From assembly GCF_043290135.1 (NCBI RefSeq), contig NC_134703.1, positions 115,257,005 to 115,321,004 on the forward strand: a stretch of 64,000 nucleotides of DNA, read 5' to 3'. This DNA is from Rhipicephalus microplus. Lineage: Eukaryota; Arthropoda; Arachnida; Ixodida; Ixodidae. The first letter of the stretch is position 1, and each line of letters begins with the position of its first letter. Positions 21,083-32,377 of this stretch are shown here, in pieces. The notes under the pieces are model-generated. The model had not been told where the DNA came from. It did no database searches and saw only the letters and a program-made list of their open reading frames with translations. A program made the translations under genes and the position numbers.

Positions 21083-22470
21083 TGTGGTAGCCTTCGGTGC
21101 GCCGCAACTATGGTAGGAGGCTCTGAAAAAAAAATGCACGAAAAAAAAAAATCAGTCGTTGCAGCGGGCGCTGGCTTCAGGTTGTTCCAACGATGCTTAA
21201 TGCACTAAACTACAGTTCGACGGAACCTTTAAGGCATTCAAAGCACATATTGGAGCTTGGCAAGGAAGGCATGAAAAGCATTAAACATGTTCGCTTCACA
21301 GTGACATATGTAAAGGTTTTTCCTCACGTACCTGCTAGCAGTTACCAGTGTCAAGTTAAAATGCTCAAGTAAGGGAGCTGGAAGCTTACACACTACGCCA
21401 CTCAACTTTGCAGCCTCGGCGAACTTTGCAGTAAAGCGTTGTGAACAGGAGAGACAACGGGCACTAGAACGTCGAGGTTAGAGAATCTTAACTCGCTATC
21501 CAAAGTTCAATGATGCGGAATGATAATGGATAGGCCACACTGTATCGCACCTCGGTGACCAGACTGCATGCAGGTAGGCGCGAGTTAAGGCTTTTGTTGA
21601 AAGCCCTCGAGAGCTGAATACGAGGAAATAGACGAGAAAAAAAAAAAAAAAAAGTAGCAGCCACGATGACACCGGCCAAACCGGAGTACCTTACACCCTT
21701 TCCACTCGCAGTGTACGGCTCGCACAGACGGCTTCATACGACCCGAACCTTGAAAGAAACCAGAATGAACCTCGGTTTCCCGCCCGGGGCGCACGCCCCG
21801 ACTCGAGCATCATGAATGCGCGTTTAAAATGAAGTTACAAAAAAAAAAACTAAAAAGCTGGGCGTCCCGAGACATCCCAGAACGGCAACACAACACAATG
21901 ACCCGCACGGCCCTAGACGAAACGAGCAGAGGGGTGGTGAATGTAACGACTGCATACCTCTTAGTACGTCGCAGCCTTTCAGGAAACCTTAACGCTGAAG
22001 TGCTTCGCCAGATACGCCAGCAGTTTAGAGATACATACTAAAAAGCAGCGCCACTACTGAGAACGGGTGCGAGTTGTTTACTCGGTTTAGGCTTACGCGA
22101 CAACTTTCCGATGCCCGGGCGACGCCGACGGTCGCGCTTCCGCCGTGTGCGTTACACAAAAGCGTGCTAACTAGAATGCGGTTGCTTAACAGGGCAAACC
22201 GGAATTGCGCGATAAACAATGGCTCGCTTTAACGATGCGGATACGTATTACGGGGCTGTCCCTTCCCCGACTTCATCCGCCCCGTAAATATGGCGAAAGT
22301 TACCCGTCGTTAGAACGCGAAGGAATGAAATGCACTTACGGTATTGAAGTGCATGTACCGTAGACTCAAGTGAGCACCATTCACCGTACTCGCAGCAAGC
22401 GCACTTCCCGATGCACAACGATTCAACATCAGCAAACACAGACTGACGTATCTCAAGATGGCTGACCACT
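20740..22470 (-). promoter_or_regulatory. Presumed DDX6 5' region (first intron and non-coding first exon)
   Basis: Apart from the start-codon exon at 21012-21122 there is no coding signal. The stretch 21700-22330 is richer in G+C and CpG than its surroundings and has no repeat I recognise, so the promoter and non-coding first exon probably lie there. I cannot fix a start site or donor. Confidence 0.35.
21012..21122 (-). other. DDX6: DDX6 exon with start codon and 5' UTR
   Basis: The exon begins after a polypyrimidine tract and CAG acceptor at 21123-21125. It has 40 bases of 5' UTR, the ATG at 21082-21080, 23 codons plus two bases, and a GT donor at 21011-21010. The upstream acceptor implies at least one non-coding first exon further right, which I could not place. 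Confidence 0.8.
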
Positions 22471-22989
22471 TATTTAAAAAAAATGAGCCTGCACAAAGGA
22501 ATCATGGGTATGAAGGCACGAACATCAGCAGAAAAAAAAAACCCTCTTCATGCAATATTTTTAAACAGCACAAATTTAAAACAAAATAAAAACTATTTCA
22601 AAATAAATTTAGTAATTAAATAGAGGTTGAACTTACTTTGCTCAGCCAAAAAAAAGACAAACATAAACTTTGAGAATATGGTAGCGCCATCAACAATCTT
22701 TATATAAAAATTTATCAACAAAGAAGCCTAGTGTCACTTTCTTAAACGCGCGGCACATTCGAACTTACGCAAGTCGGCAAGTTTCATCAAGGTAAATCGG
22801 AACCATTTCGCGATACGCGTGAAACACAGAACGTCGCACAAGATACAGTTGCTGCATACATGAGGTACTTTCTTTTTATACATTTGTCGTGATACCCAAA
22901 CGACTAACTCGAGTTCACTATCTCTTTCCCTCTGAAGGGGGCGAAGAGTTGGAGGAAGATTGAAGTGACATTTGTCTACAATCGGTACG

Positions 22990-23213
22990 TCCACCTCGGT
23001 GGAACTGTGGATGCGGGGTTCGCCCGCTGACCTGAAGGTCGCGGGTGCGATCCCAGCCATGGCGGTCGCATTTCGATGGAGTTGAAATGGTGGAGACACG
23101 TGTACTGTGTGATGTCAGTGCACGGTAATGAACACCAGAGTTTCCGGAACTCTCCACCACTGCGTCTCATAATCATCCCTTGGTTTTGGGACGTAACACT
23201 CTAGATACCATTA
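22990..23213 (+). repeat. Ruka SINE copy, diverged
   Basis: The tRNA-like head includes 'aaggtcgcgggtgcgatcccag', with a B-box-like GGGTGCGATCC. It is followed by 'gcatttcgatgga', 'tttccgga-ctctccac' and 'cataatcatcccttggtttt'. The usual 'atcaatcaatc' tail is missing. Confidence 0.75.
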
Positions 23214-23292
23214 TCCAAAAGAAAGAGAAGAAGGGGATGATGGAAACTTGAGATGAGAAGTTCGAAAAGCGGGGATAGGGGCTAGAGCCGAC

Positions 23293-23403
23293 ATGTCGGC
23301 TTGTCGAAATTCCAGGCGTTCGAAACTTCCGGAGCCCTTCGCTACGGCGTCTCTCATAATCATATGGTGATTTCCGGACGCTAAACCCCACATATCGATC
23401 AAT
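23293..23403 (+). repeat. Ruka SINE 3' fragment
   Basis: It carries 'cttccggagcccttcgctac', 'ctctcataatcatatggtga' and 'aaaccccacatatcgatcaa', the standard 3' region. It is about 80 bp from the preceding copy. Confidence 0.8.
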
Positions 23404-23917
23404 CAAAAGTTACCAGGCATGCAGATGGGGAAAAAGATATAAACCACCCCGAAACAGTACTGAAGTGCAACTTATGCTTTATTTTGGAAGAGCAAGCATA
23501 TTGCCCTTTCTCAAGTTTCCTTAATCGCCGTATTACACGGGTATGCGCTGCCTTGCTCAACCACGCCCATTGACTAAAGAACCATCGAGATAATCGTAGA
23601 ACATTCCGATGCGATTACGCCCACAACAGGACAATACAGATTCTTCTGGAACTTAATTATACGTCACTGCTAGCGATAGCGCTGGAATATTCGACGACGC
23701 ATGTGTACATTCCGACCAGCGTCACCGCTTGTCAGTTGATCGACGGCCGACGCTCTGTCTTCCGCTATCAATTCCAGTGTCTTGCTGCTATCTGACTTTC
23801 CTTCTACGTGGCCACAAGTTCGGCCCGACAAACAGTTTAACCTGAACATTCGGTATGTTGCCTTCGTCCGCGTCGCGACCCCGTGACAACATACAGATAT
23901 ATTACGCTTAATTGATC

Positions 23918-24031
23918 ATTGATTGATATGTGGGGTTTAACGTCCCAAAACCACCATATGATTATGAGAGACGCCGTAGTGGAGGGCTCCGGAAATTTCG
24001 ACCACCTGGGGTTCTTTAACGTGCACCCAAG
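23918..24031 (-). repeat. Ruka SINE fragment
   Basis: A minus-oriented, close-to-consensus 3' region from 'gattgatatgtggggtttaa' to 'ggttctttaacgtgcaccca'. The low divergence suggests a fairly recent copy. Confidence 0.9.
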
Positions 24032-24039
24032 ATATATAC

Positions 24040-26600
24040 GCTTAACAAGCCACTGAACGCTCGAGCCGATTACTAACAAAAATCAACGAAAATGTTTTGC
24101 GCTCTGCCTGTTGTAGGCATGTCAGTGTCCAAATAACCTTTTTTTTTTCTTTTATGGGCAAAGCTCTCTAAGATCGATCGGGGCTTGTCCGTTGACCTTG
24201 TGTGCCGTATAGAGACCACTGACGATGATGATGATGGAGAACAAGCGTGTTCCAGGCTACACGCTCTCTTTCTGCCATCACGGCACAGCACATGCAAGGC
24301 ACCCACTATATGCCATGACGATGACGCTGATGGCAATGAAAATGATGACGATGGTGATCACAAACAACGAAGGGCTTGTGCAGGCGATGTCGTCTCGATA
24401 TGCTCTACGATGCATTTGTTATGGCTGGAAATAATAAACAACCAGAGGGGAACGTTGAGCAGACCTCGTCTTTGCTAGCTTCAGGCTAGATCCGATAGCA
24501 CAAACCAGCAATAATAACGACAAAACGAAATTCACGGCTAAGCACAACAGTACCAGTTATATGACCAATAAACATTGTATGCAACCGTATACCGCTTGGT
24601 ACTCATTTACGTGCGTGAGTTGTCAACGTCACGGGTAATTTACGGTGACACCGAACGATCCCACTACATCGCTCTCTCATCATCATTCATTTCGTGGATA
24701 TGCCTTTCATTTTTTTTTTTTGAAGATCCATGGTAGGAGCACTCAAGTAATTGTCTTTGCCGCGATCGATTTATGTGGACCTTCTCTTGTGGCTCATGTC
24801 CACTGTGGGAGATTGACCAACAATTGAGTGGTCTTATAAAATCTCACTTCTAAAGTCACCTTACTCTTCTCTTTCTTGATCCCGAAAAGCGGCTTCTCTA
24901 CAATGTAACGACAAGTAGCCTGAAAGGACTGTCTTTCGAGCAAGATTCCTGTGCTCTCCTTTGCATAGGTGAAGTGGGGAAATGACATAAACTGCTCTCT
25001 GAGCTTCTTTTTCTTTTCATTTATTTTTGAGCATCCTGCTTTTTTTCTGCGACATTAAAATTCATACGCCAACAGAGTAGTGACTGACATATTCTTAGTT
25101 TGTTGGGTGCGTGATAAATACGTATGTATGAAAGCTAAAGTAGTGACCAACTGGAAACGAACGTAGCCACAGCTTTTGGTCTCATTAGGGAGTTTTAGAA
25201 TACCGTTTGCAAGCGCTGCGGACGCCATATGAGCTTTAGAATAGCGTTTGCCCTGGTCCGATCCGCCACCACGGTGGCTAGTCACCCTACCGCAACGCAC
25301 GATCGCAGCGACACTAGGGAGTTTTAGTCTAGCCACCCTAGTTTTAGTAGAGTGTACTAGAAGCTTTTGAGTGGCGCGAGCAGCTGCCTGGGAGCGGCCG
25401 TTTCGGCGTGGAATGATGCGATGGCGCTGGCGTCGACCAATCTACCCGGGCGGATGGCTGGCAGGCGCTCCGCGTACGTGTTGGTACCTCTCTGTCGCGC
25501 CTAGTGTGAAGATGATCGTTCTATTTTTTTTCTTATTCACATACCTCCCCTTTTTCGCGCAAATAAAGGTTATTTGACATTATTGTTATTGAAGTTGCTG
25601 CTGCCCGCACTGCAGCCCGAAGCAGCATAGCACATTGTACAATATAACGAGCGCGTTTTTTTTTTAATTTTTAAAGTGTACACATTTTAGACGAGAAACC
25701 AGCTGGCCGGTACACACCGGAAGCACCCCCCCCCCCCAAAAAAAAGGAATATGGTGCACACAAAACGAAGAACTCTTGGTCCATTCCACGTAAAACACCA
25801 AAGCTGGACTCAAATAAAAGGCTCATTGCTTGTGGCTGCGTGCACACACGACAAAAAAGTAGGCTTTATTGATATTATTTGAAGAACAGCAGAGTTTGTC
25901 CAAACCTTTCTTTGGTTTTGAAATATGGAAATAGATTCATTGTTGTAGGACCCAGAGAAATGCAAATACGTAATACTGCAAAAGAATGTCTTAGGTGAAA
26001 CATAGTAGTGGAAGATTTTGAGAGTTCAAAAAACGGAACAACACTGCAAAGCAGAGTCGTAACTAATGTTAATCATAATTGATAACATAAAATGCAAGGT
26101 TTACATATTTATAAAACAATACATTTGCAATTAGGTAAATTGTAAAAAACGTAAAATATAGAGCCAGGATACAAAAGATAACATAAAGCAAAGCAAACAG
26201 AACGGCAGAGTTAAAGTTGTCTTTCCGAAATGCATTTTAAAAAAAAGATGTTATGGTCGAAATATCGTTTGAAGGAACACTGAAGTGCAACAATGAATTG
26301 GATTAGATCGATGAATTATGCACCGAGATCCCTAATGCTGCTAAATTTACCATCACAGGTTTAATACAAAAAGATTCAAAATCAAAGATTTATTTTGAGA
26401 TTTCGCGTCATTATTTGCACGTTCTCTCGCTTACAAGCCTCTTCTAGGAAAAATTGTTTTTCTTCTTGGTGTACCGTCAAAAAAATTAAGAGTGTAAGAA
26501 AATATGCACGAAAAATGACATCCTTTTTACGCCACTGTAGCAATTTATAGCCTACTCAGTTTTAGGTGCTTCTGTGCGCTTTTGACACTGTAGAAGATTT
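24040..26600. other. Intergenic stretch without recognised genes
   Basis: It contains a possible small MITE around 25187-25345 (ends of the TAGGGAGTTTTAG type), a piece at 24668-24702 resembling the right end of the tetranucleotide element family near 34740-34770, and poly-T and poly-C runs. From 25860 to 26600 it is A/T-rich and may be the 3' flank of the THAP gene. No protein match. Confidence 0.4.
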
Positions 26601-26601
26601 C

Positions 26602-27468
26602 TCATCTTGACTTCATTTGCGCGTGTAGACCGTGGGTAAGGTCCGATGGTGACAAAAATGAAGTTTCTGCTGCTCCACAACAGAGTGGGACGCTTGCAAC
26701 AAGCTGCAGAGCATCTGAGGCTTCTCGAACAGTTACTAAACTGGACTTGTAGAATAGTTTCTCTTGCACGAATGCTTCACATTGCACGATTCCATTGTCT
26801 GCACAGGTGAAGTATACGTCTCGTTGAATGCAAAGTTCACGAGTGCTAGGATTCAGTGAGCACGCTACGTACGACACGCCGGCAAATCCAGGAAACTCGT
26901 GCAGCGCCCATGACTTTGATGGTAGGACAAGACCACGAAGGTCACCGAGAGTGACAACCGCGTCAGACGAGGGACTTGAGCTTGCCTCGTCAGCTTCGTC
27001 GCCATCTGCAGAAGTTGCACCGTTGGTATCCACAAGGAGCTGTGCAGCAGTGCTAATGCGTCGCCGTTTTCTGTTGTCATTCTCAGCCGGCACACACTGA
27101 TGACGCCGCTTTGTTTGGGTCCGCGGAGCCGGAGTTTTGAGCGTCAAATATGCAGGCAGGTTGGGCAAGATCGTCGAGACTGCATCAGGGGCAAGTGTCG
27201 GCGTTCCCCTAGGAATTCGGACTTGAACACCATTGATAACGTGTACGTAGTCTCCAACAATGAAATGCGGTTCGAAATGTAACTCGCACACAGCACAATC
27301 GGCGTCAAGCGGCTTGTCAAGCCGATGGATGTTCCGCTCCCAAAGAAGTCGTCGTTCTTCGTCTTTCGGGGCCTTAAAAAGCGATAACTTCCGACTTTGT
27401 TGCACACGCGGATATCCAGTTGTGCAACCTGGCGCGTAACAAAGGTTTAGACGCTGCTTCTTCGTCAT
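26602..27468 (-). CDS. THAP-type zinc-finger protein
   Basis: A 288-residue protein if translation starts at the ATG at 27468 (G at -3). The frame is open upstream for 124 more codons, but that part shows no domain and the THAP module should be at the N-terminus. Residues 1-90 fit a THAP DNA-binding domain: MTKKQRLNLCYAPGC, then LSLFKAPKDEERRLLWERNI, then CAVCELHF, giving the C2CH zinc ligands. After it come a basic patch (KRRHQ...NRKRRR), an acidic serine-rich linker and a C-terminal domain of about 110 residues with several Cys that I do not recognise. THAP proteins are nuclear DNA binders, often derived from P-element transposases; no RNase-H-like transposase core is visible here. A separate exon downstream cannot be excluded. 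Confidence 0.8.
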   Translation of the reverse strand: MTKKQRLNLCYAPGCTTGYPRVQQSRKLSLFKAPKDEERRLLWERNIHRLDKPLDADCAVCELHFEPHFIVGDYVHVINGVQVRIPRGTPTLAPDAVSTILPNLPAYLTLKTPAPRTQTKRRHQCVPAENDNRKRRRISTAAQLLVDTNGATSADGDEADEASSSPSSDAVVTLGDLRGLVLPSKSWALHEFPGFAGVSYVACSLNPSTRELCIQRDVYFTCADNGIVQCEAFVQEKLFYKSSLVTVREASDALQLVASVPLCCGAAETSFLSPSDLTHGLHAQMKSR

Positions 27469-28453
27469 TTCGCGACTAAAACCGAGATGCCGGCCATGCC
27501 GCCGAGCCAGCCGAGTAAACCAAGTGGGAAGATTGGGTGATGGCAGCGCCGCCGCTACTTTCGCCACAAGTTGGGGTCTTGGGGATGGAGAAAGCAAGTG
27601 GAAAGCGTTTCGGTCGCGCCACTCAAAAGTTCTAGTATACTCTAGTTTAGTGCTGGGTACCCAAGTGGCTTGCGTACGCAGGACGTTGGGGCGGCGGTAT
27701 TGCGCATGCGCGAAACCCCAAACAGATGCGTCGCAAGATCGCTGGGGCCATGCGTCCGCGCGGTCCACCTTCGCAAGAATTAGGTAACCGCACTGCGGAT
27801 ACTCTAGCCGTCGAATTAAAATAAGCCAAAGTGCGAGCACTTATAACGATTACACGGTTTCAGCCAGATTTCCAAAGCTAGAATGGCCTGGAACATGGAA
27901 ACTTTAAAAGCATATGCCAGCACCCGACCAGCTGAATAGGTGGCGCCATCTAGCGCGGTTATAGTGAAACAGACAACCACAACTTTGTTATTGCAGAAAC
28001 ATTGTGCATTGTACATCTGGTGCAAAAACTGCGCAGCGACAATACTACAAATGAGTAACCTTTTTATTCATTTTCACCTCAAAAACATTACGCGTAAGCT
28101 AACATGTTCATGACTGCGGTTGCACGAAGGGTCACAAGATGTCGACACTATCATTACAATAACCTTGTATTTCACTTTTTTGTGTATACCAGATTACTGT
28201 ACACAATAAAAAAAGTGTCCTGATCACTATGTATGTTTAATTTAACATTTTAAATCATAAAAAAGACTTAAATATTAATTATATTAGCTATGGCTCTGCG
28301 AGCGCGTGTGAACTTCGTGGGGCTTGCGTTTGCATGCGTGCCACCGTGGCGCCAACTAAAAGGCATTCCGGTTGGGTATGGGTTGGGCACGCAACGCCGC
28401 GCGCTTTCAAGCCCGCAAGGCCCCAAAAGAATGCGTACCCAGCACTAAAGCTC

Positions 28454-28602
28454 CCTACTGTAGCCTCGAAACCAGCGCTTGCGGGCCATATGCGGGCCGC
28501 CATTACAGTGGCTAGAATTCTAGCCCTATTCTAGCCACTGTACCGCCATCACCACCCGTAGCCTCGAAACCAGCGCTAGTGGGCCACATGCGGGCTGCCA
28601 TC
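28454..28602 (+). repeat. Pair of 45-bp direct repeats
   Basis: 'tagcctcgaaaccagcgct' followed by a 'gggcca-atgcgggc-gccat' block occurs at 28454-28501 and again at 28558-28602. The units are flanked by 'ctaaagctccc' (28449) and 'ttctaaagctt' (28721), the ends of the small MITE type seen at 19566-19800. Confidence 0.7.
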
Positions 28603-29111
28603 AGCGCACGCAATTTCGATTTTTTTTTTTGCGTGCGGTCCGCGATAGCGAACGCCGACTTGCGTACGACGCATGCGCAGTGGCAGCGACCGCACCGCAA
28701 GGGCTCGCGGTGTGCTATTCTAAAGCTTCATATTGCCAGTGGTACCATATGCTCAAACGATAACGAAACCACTGCGTCTAAAATTATTCGTTACATCAGT
28801 AGAATACAATTCCGAGGCCAAAAAGGCCAAAGCAATGGTCTAGCATATGAAAACAGGTCACTTATCTCAAGAGCAAACAATAGAAATTAACGTCAAGTTT
28901 CCATGCATTATAAGTTGATATAAGCCATGGTTTATGTCGGCGTCTAATGCATGCCTACTTAGAGCCGATAATATAGCTCCATGTAGTTATCTCAAGTACA
29001 GATATGCCGTTCTTTTTACACGCATCAACAGCAAGTAGTATATTCATGCGCAGCATATGGTACATTTAGTAAAAATTAATCCAAATAAACAGTATATATG
29101 AACAGTCAGTT

Positions 29112-31058
29112 CTAGATCTGGACCAGATCGAGGCATCCGCGTGCTTCCTTCGACGTATTCCTGGGACAATTGAATGCCTCTGCAAAGTCTTGAACGTACT
29201 TCAGGGGCACCGTGATTTCCATATCGGTATACACATACGGGTTGTTCAGGCACCGGTAGTGGCTATTGAATATGTAAAAGAATTGCGCGTGAGAGAGGCT
29301 CCAAAGGCTCCACGCGCTGTGTACGATGTGCCAGTCGGACCAGTTCAACGCTCTCACAACCGTGGACATGCCGAGCGACGTGATGAACACCTGTTGTTTG
29401 TAACTGGCGTTGGCGTTGTCGAGATACCTCTCAAAGAAGCAGTTACTGAAATTGATAATGTTCGTTGCCGTCTTTGGCCTCCAGTTGCCGTGATACAGAG
29501 CCATGGCCCAGAGGCTTTCCGCGAGCAGCTGACCGAGGATAGCCATGTTGGGAAGTGTCGAACTGGGTGAAGCCACGCGGATGAAGTCGTACACACCTGG
29601 CGACAACAAGATGTAGCGACCTCCCAGAAGAAATATGTCTCGGTACCTGGCCGCTTTTGGGACCACCAGTTTGGACCATCGTGCAGCGTACACAGCAATG
29701 TTGAAACGGCGGCCTCTGAGCAAGTTTTGGGCGAAGTCTTGGGTGGCGTTCGGCACTGGCACGGAAGCCCGGCTTTGCACCAATGGCGTGAGAAGCTTCG
29801 CGTTCTTGAAGAACCTGTCGCGCTCGTCGAAGTCCTCAGCTTCGACGAGCGGCATCTCCTTGAGCTGTTTGAGTACCGTTTCTGCGATCACCGCGAAAAC
29901 GTTCTTGGCCACGTCGTCTTTCTCAGGCGTGGTGAAAATCTCGCCCTTGAACAGTTCCCATAGCTCGCGAAGTTTGAAGGCGCTTTGCGAGCACATTTCG
30001 TAAGCTTGGGGCGAGAACTGGCCTTCCGTGACGCTGAACTCTTCGGTGCCTTCTGCGACGCAGTGCCAAAGGAGGTAGGCTGCCTTAATGTCTCGATGCG
30101 TGCCATTCAAGAAGATGTCGTAAAGTAGGCGAATTTCCCTGACACCTCGTACGAGTAGCAGTGTTGAGTTCTTGAGAAAAAAACCCAGTGCCTTGATCGC
30201 GTCCACGACGTCGTTAAGGCTCCAAACCTCTTGACTGAACTCACTGCTGTCGAGGGATAGATCGTAGGCTATCTCTTGCCCCTGTTCATCCTGAAATCGT
30301 TCGCACAGCCACCCAGCCAACGAAAGGGTGGCTTCCGTTGTCGCCGTAGAATTCGTGACTCGTTTCAGTGCGTCCACTGTAGCGTTCAAATCGTCCAGAT
30401 AGTGGGTGTCCGGACCACAATTGGCCCCAATTTCCAAAATGACTGCCCGATTCACACGGTAGCTCACCCTGATAACCGAATGGATAGCATACACCATGGA
30501 TGCCTCCGCATTGAACGCCATCGCCTTTCGAGGGTCCACATTCTTCAAGAGGTATCCCGCTTCCCCCAAGAACGCTTTCGCAAGTGAGCCAGCGAATGAC
30601 TCGCGCCCAGAGATGGTTTCCAGGCACGTCTTGTAGAACGAGTTGAGGAAGTGGCCCGCGGCGAACGTTCTCGCGTTGTTCGGGATCGTGCCTGTTACCG
30701 CGGCGCTCTGGATTCTGAAGTCCAGGCTGGCGTCAGTTTCGGAGCGTCTCGAGTTCATTGTAGTTGAGCAGACGTAAGCGAAGAAATTAACGCATGGTGC
30801 TGCGTTAGTGTTGAGATACCTGGCCATCTCTTCGACGTCTTCGGGGCAGCAAAAAGGACGTCTCTTAGTGTCGGAAGGCTGCTTGTCCCAAGCCTGGGCT
30901 GCGTAAACACCGAACAACACGAAAGCCGCGATTAGGGCCACAGACACCGCAGCGGCAAAGCGGGGGAAGAACGCGTGCTTGCAGGTGTCCTGTGGTGCGT
31001 TGCCGAGGCGGTTGGCTTCGAGGTTTCTAGAAGCGGGTCGATCAGCACCGGCCGCCAT
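29112..31058 (-). CDS. Neprilysin-like M13 family membrane protein without the zinc motif
   Basis: A 648-residue single-exon protein starting at ATG 31058, which sits in a strong CACCATGG context; an in-frame ATG at 31109 would add 17 basic residues. It is a predicted type II membrane protein: a short cytoplasmic tail, a hydrophobic anchor at about residues 34-54, then an ectodomain starting CCPEDVEEMARYLN...PCVNFFAYVC, the usual M13 N-terminal pattern. The C-terminal third follows the M13 fold up to SHAQFFYIFNSHYRC. Where active members have HExxH, this one reads ILGQLLAES at about residues 508-516, and no ENxAD motif follows, so zinc hydrolysis is not expected. Several N-x-S/T sites suggest glycosylation. 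Length is slightly below the usual 700-770. The long intact frame argues for a functional pseudo-enzyme or a very young pseudogene. Family identity is sure; role unknown. Confidence 0.85.
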   Translation of the reverse strand: MAAGADRPASRNLEANRLGNAPQDTCKHAFFPRFAAAVSVALIAAFVLFGVYAAQAWDKQPSDTKRRPFCCPEDVEEMARYLNTNAAPCVNFFAYVCSTTMNSRRSETDASLDFRIQSAAVTGTIPNNARTFAAGHFLNSFYKTCLETISGRESFAGSLAKAFLGEAGYLLKNVDPRKAMAFNAEASMVYAIHSVIRVSYRVNRAVILEIGANCGPDTHYLDDLNATVDALKRVTNSTATTEATLSLAGWLCERFQDEQGQEIAYDLSLDSSEFSQEVWSLNDVVDAIKALGFFLKNSTLLLVRGVREIRLLYDIFLNGTHRDIKAAYLLWHCVAEGTEEFSVTEGQFSPQAYEMCSQSAFKLRELWELFKGEIFTTPEKDDVAKNVFAVIAETVLKQLKEMPLVEAEDFDERDRFFKNAKLLTPLVQSRASVPVPNATQDFAQNLLRGRRFNIAVYAARWSKLVVPKAARYRDIFLLGGRYILLSPGVYDFIRVASPSSTLPNMAILGQLLAESLWAMALYHGNWRPKTATNIINFSNCFFERYLDNANASYKQQVFITSLGMSTVVRALNWSDWHIVHSAWSLWSLSHAQFFYIFNSHYRCLNNPYVYTDMEITVPLKYVQDFAEAFNCPRNTSKEARGCLDLVQI

Positions 31059-31139
31059 GGTGTCTTTCGTCTTCTTCTGCTCCTCGCGAACCCTTGCACG
31101 TGCCCCCACAGTGACGAATGCGAAGTTCTAGCGTTGGAA

Positions 31140-31700
31140 AACAAATCTGGCAGATAGACATTGCCTGCTTGGGGCCAAGAGTTTATTTATGAGATGAGAT
31201 TGACGTCTTTATGTAGTTTTAGCAGTTTTGAGCATATCTTGGACTTGCCAGGCACGTTGGCCTGGCAAGCCCAAGGACTGGCCTGTCCTGACGACACAAG
31301 CGTCACCATGCACAACTAATCTGGGGCAGCGAGCTGAGTTTGTTCGTCTAAATGAAAGTGGCGGTGTGCATTTCGATAGCATCCGAATTCACAGGTGCGA
31401 CAGGACCAGCAACTTCCCGAATAGTCCTGGACTTGATGTGAGCAATTTTTCCTTTACGCTGAAGGCTTCAGAGTAAAGTGGGGTCAGAGACGTTTTGGAA
31501 TGCCCCCTTCATCCAACTTAATGTGCTTCAGTGAATCCATTCCTCCATTGATCAAGCCAACAGACATGTCTGTGTTTAGGGAAAGTATCTGGATGGCTTG
31601 TCCGGACGAAGTACATGCTTGGTTCAATAACGTTTCTTTTAAGTTCATTGACAGTAAGCCAGTGGTACACGGTGTATATAGCTTGTCGTCGGTGACAGCG
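31140..31700. other. Unassigned sequence with one possible exon
   Basis: Open frames at 31228-31476 and 31500-31790 (+) are moderately long, and the second would end at a GGTGAGTTG donor-like site near 31780. The residues do not resemble a family I know, and the donor falls inside the SINE-like segment that follows, so I do not call a gene. Confidence 0.3.
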
Positions 31701-31709
31701 ACAGCTATG

Positions 31710-31830
31710 AGTGGCGTGGCCTACTTAGTTGATCCAGCACGCCGAGGAGTGAGGTGTCGCTGGTTCGAATGCCCGGTGAGTTGTTTGGAATTTTTTTTCG
31801 TGATTTATTTATGTCTGCTGTGCCGTATAC
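31710..31830 (+). repeat. tRNA-derived SINE-like segment (not Ruka)
   Basis: 'gtggcctacttagttgatcc' resembles an A box region. About 40 bases on, 'ctggttcgaatgcccggtga' contains a B box (GGTTCGAATGC). It is followed by 'tttggaattttttttcgtga', a poly-T tail of a kind recurrent in ticks. Confidence 0.5.
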
Positions 31831-32335
31831 CCCACGCGCCCGAGCCCCAGCGTCTTTCATGGTCACGACACCCGGCAATGATTGCTAAGCGTGCGGAGAG
31901 GCCGTCACTGCTTCTGATGGCCGACACTGGCTGAATCGCAGTGGTCGGTCCCGGCCCCGCAGCGCCTCCACGTGAAGAACTTCGATCCTCTGTGTTTTCC
32001 AGAGGTCGGAATTGGCTCGGTCGCTGCGGTTGGTCTTTTTCATAGTGTGACCTCTTCTGAAAACTTGCCAACAATGTCTCTGGCGGGCGTACCCGACTGT
32101 TTCCAGATCGCCGCAGGTCTAGTTGATCTCCGTTTCGCCGTTGTTGTACAAACAGGGCAAGGCACTGCACATTCGCAATCGTTGAATGTCGCAATGGGTT
32201 CAGTTTGCCGCGCTGTTCGTGAAGGGTCGAGGTGCGGCAGTGGGATCTCCCATCCGTTGCTGAAGAAGTGGCGACGAGCGCCTGTGCTGACGATCGGTGC
32301 ATTCTATGCCCTTGCGGTAGCTTTGTCACCCTGTG

Positions 32336-32377
32336 GTGTTGTGGCGCCATCCTTGAGAAGGATGCACACTGTTTGTC
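32336..32377 (+). repeat. 42-bp inverted repeat, left arm
   Basis: It reads GTGTTGTGGCGCCATCCTTG onward and matches the inverse of 32639-32680 at 41 of 42 positions. The right arm coincides with the presumed start of the Gypsy LTR. Confidence 0.85.
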
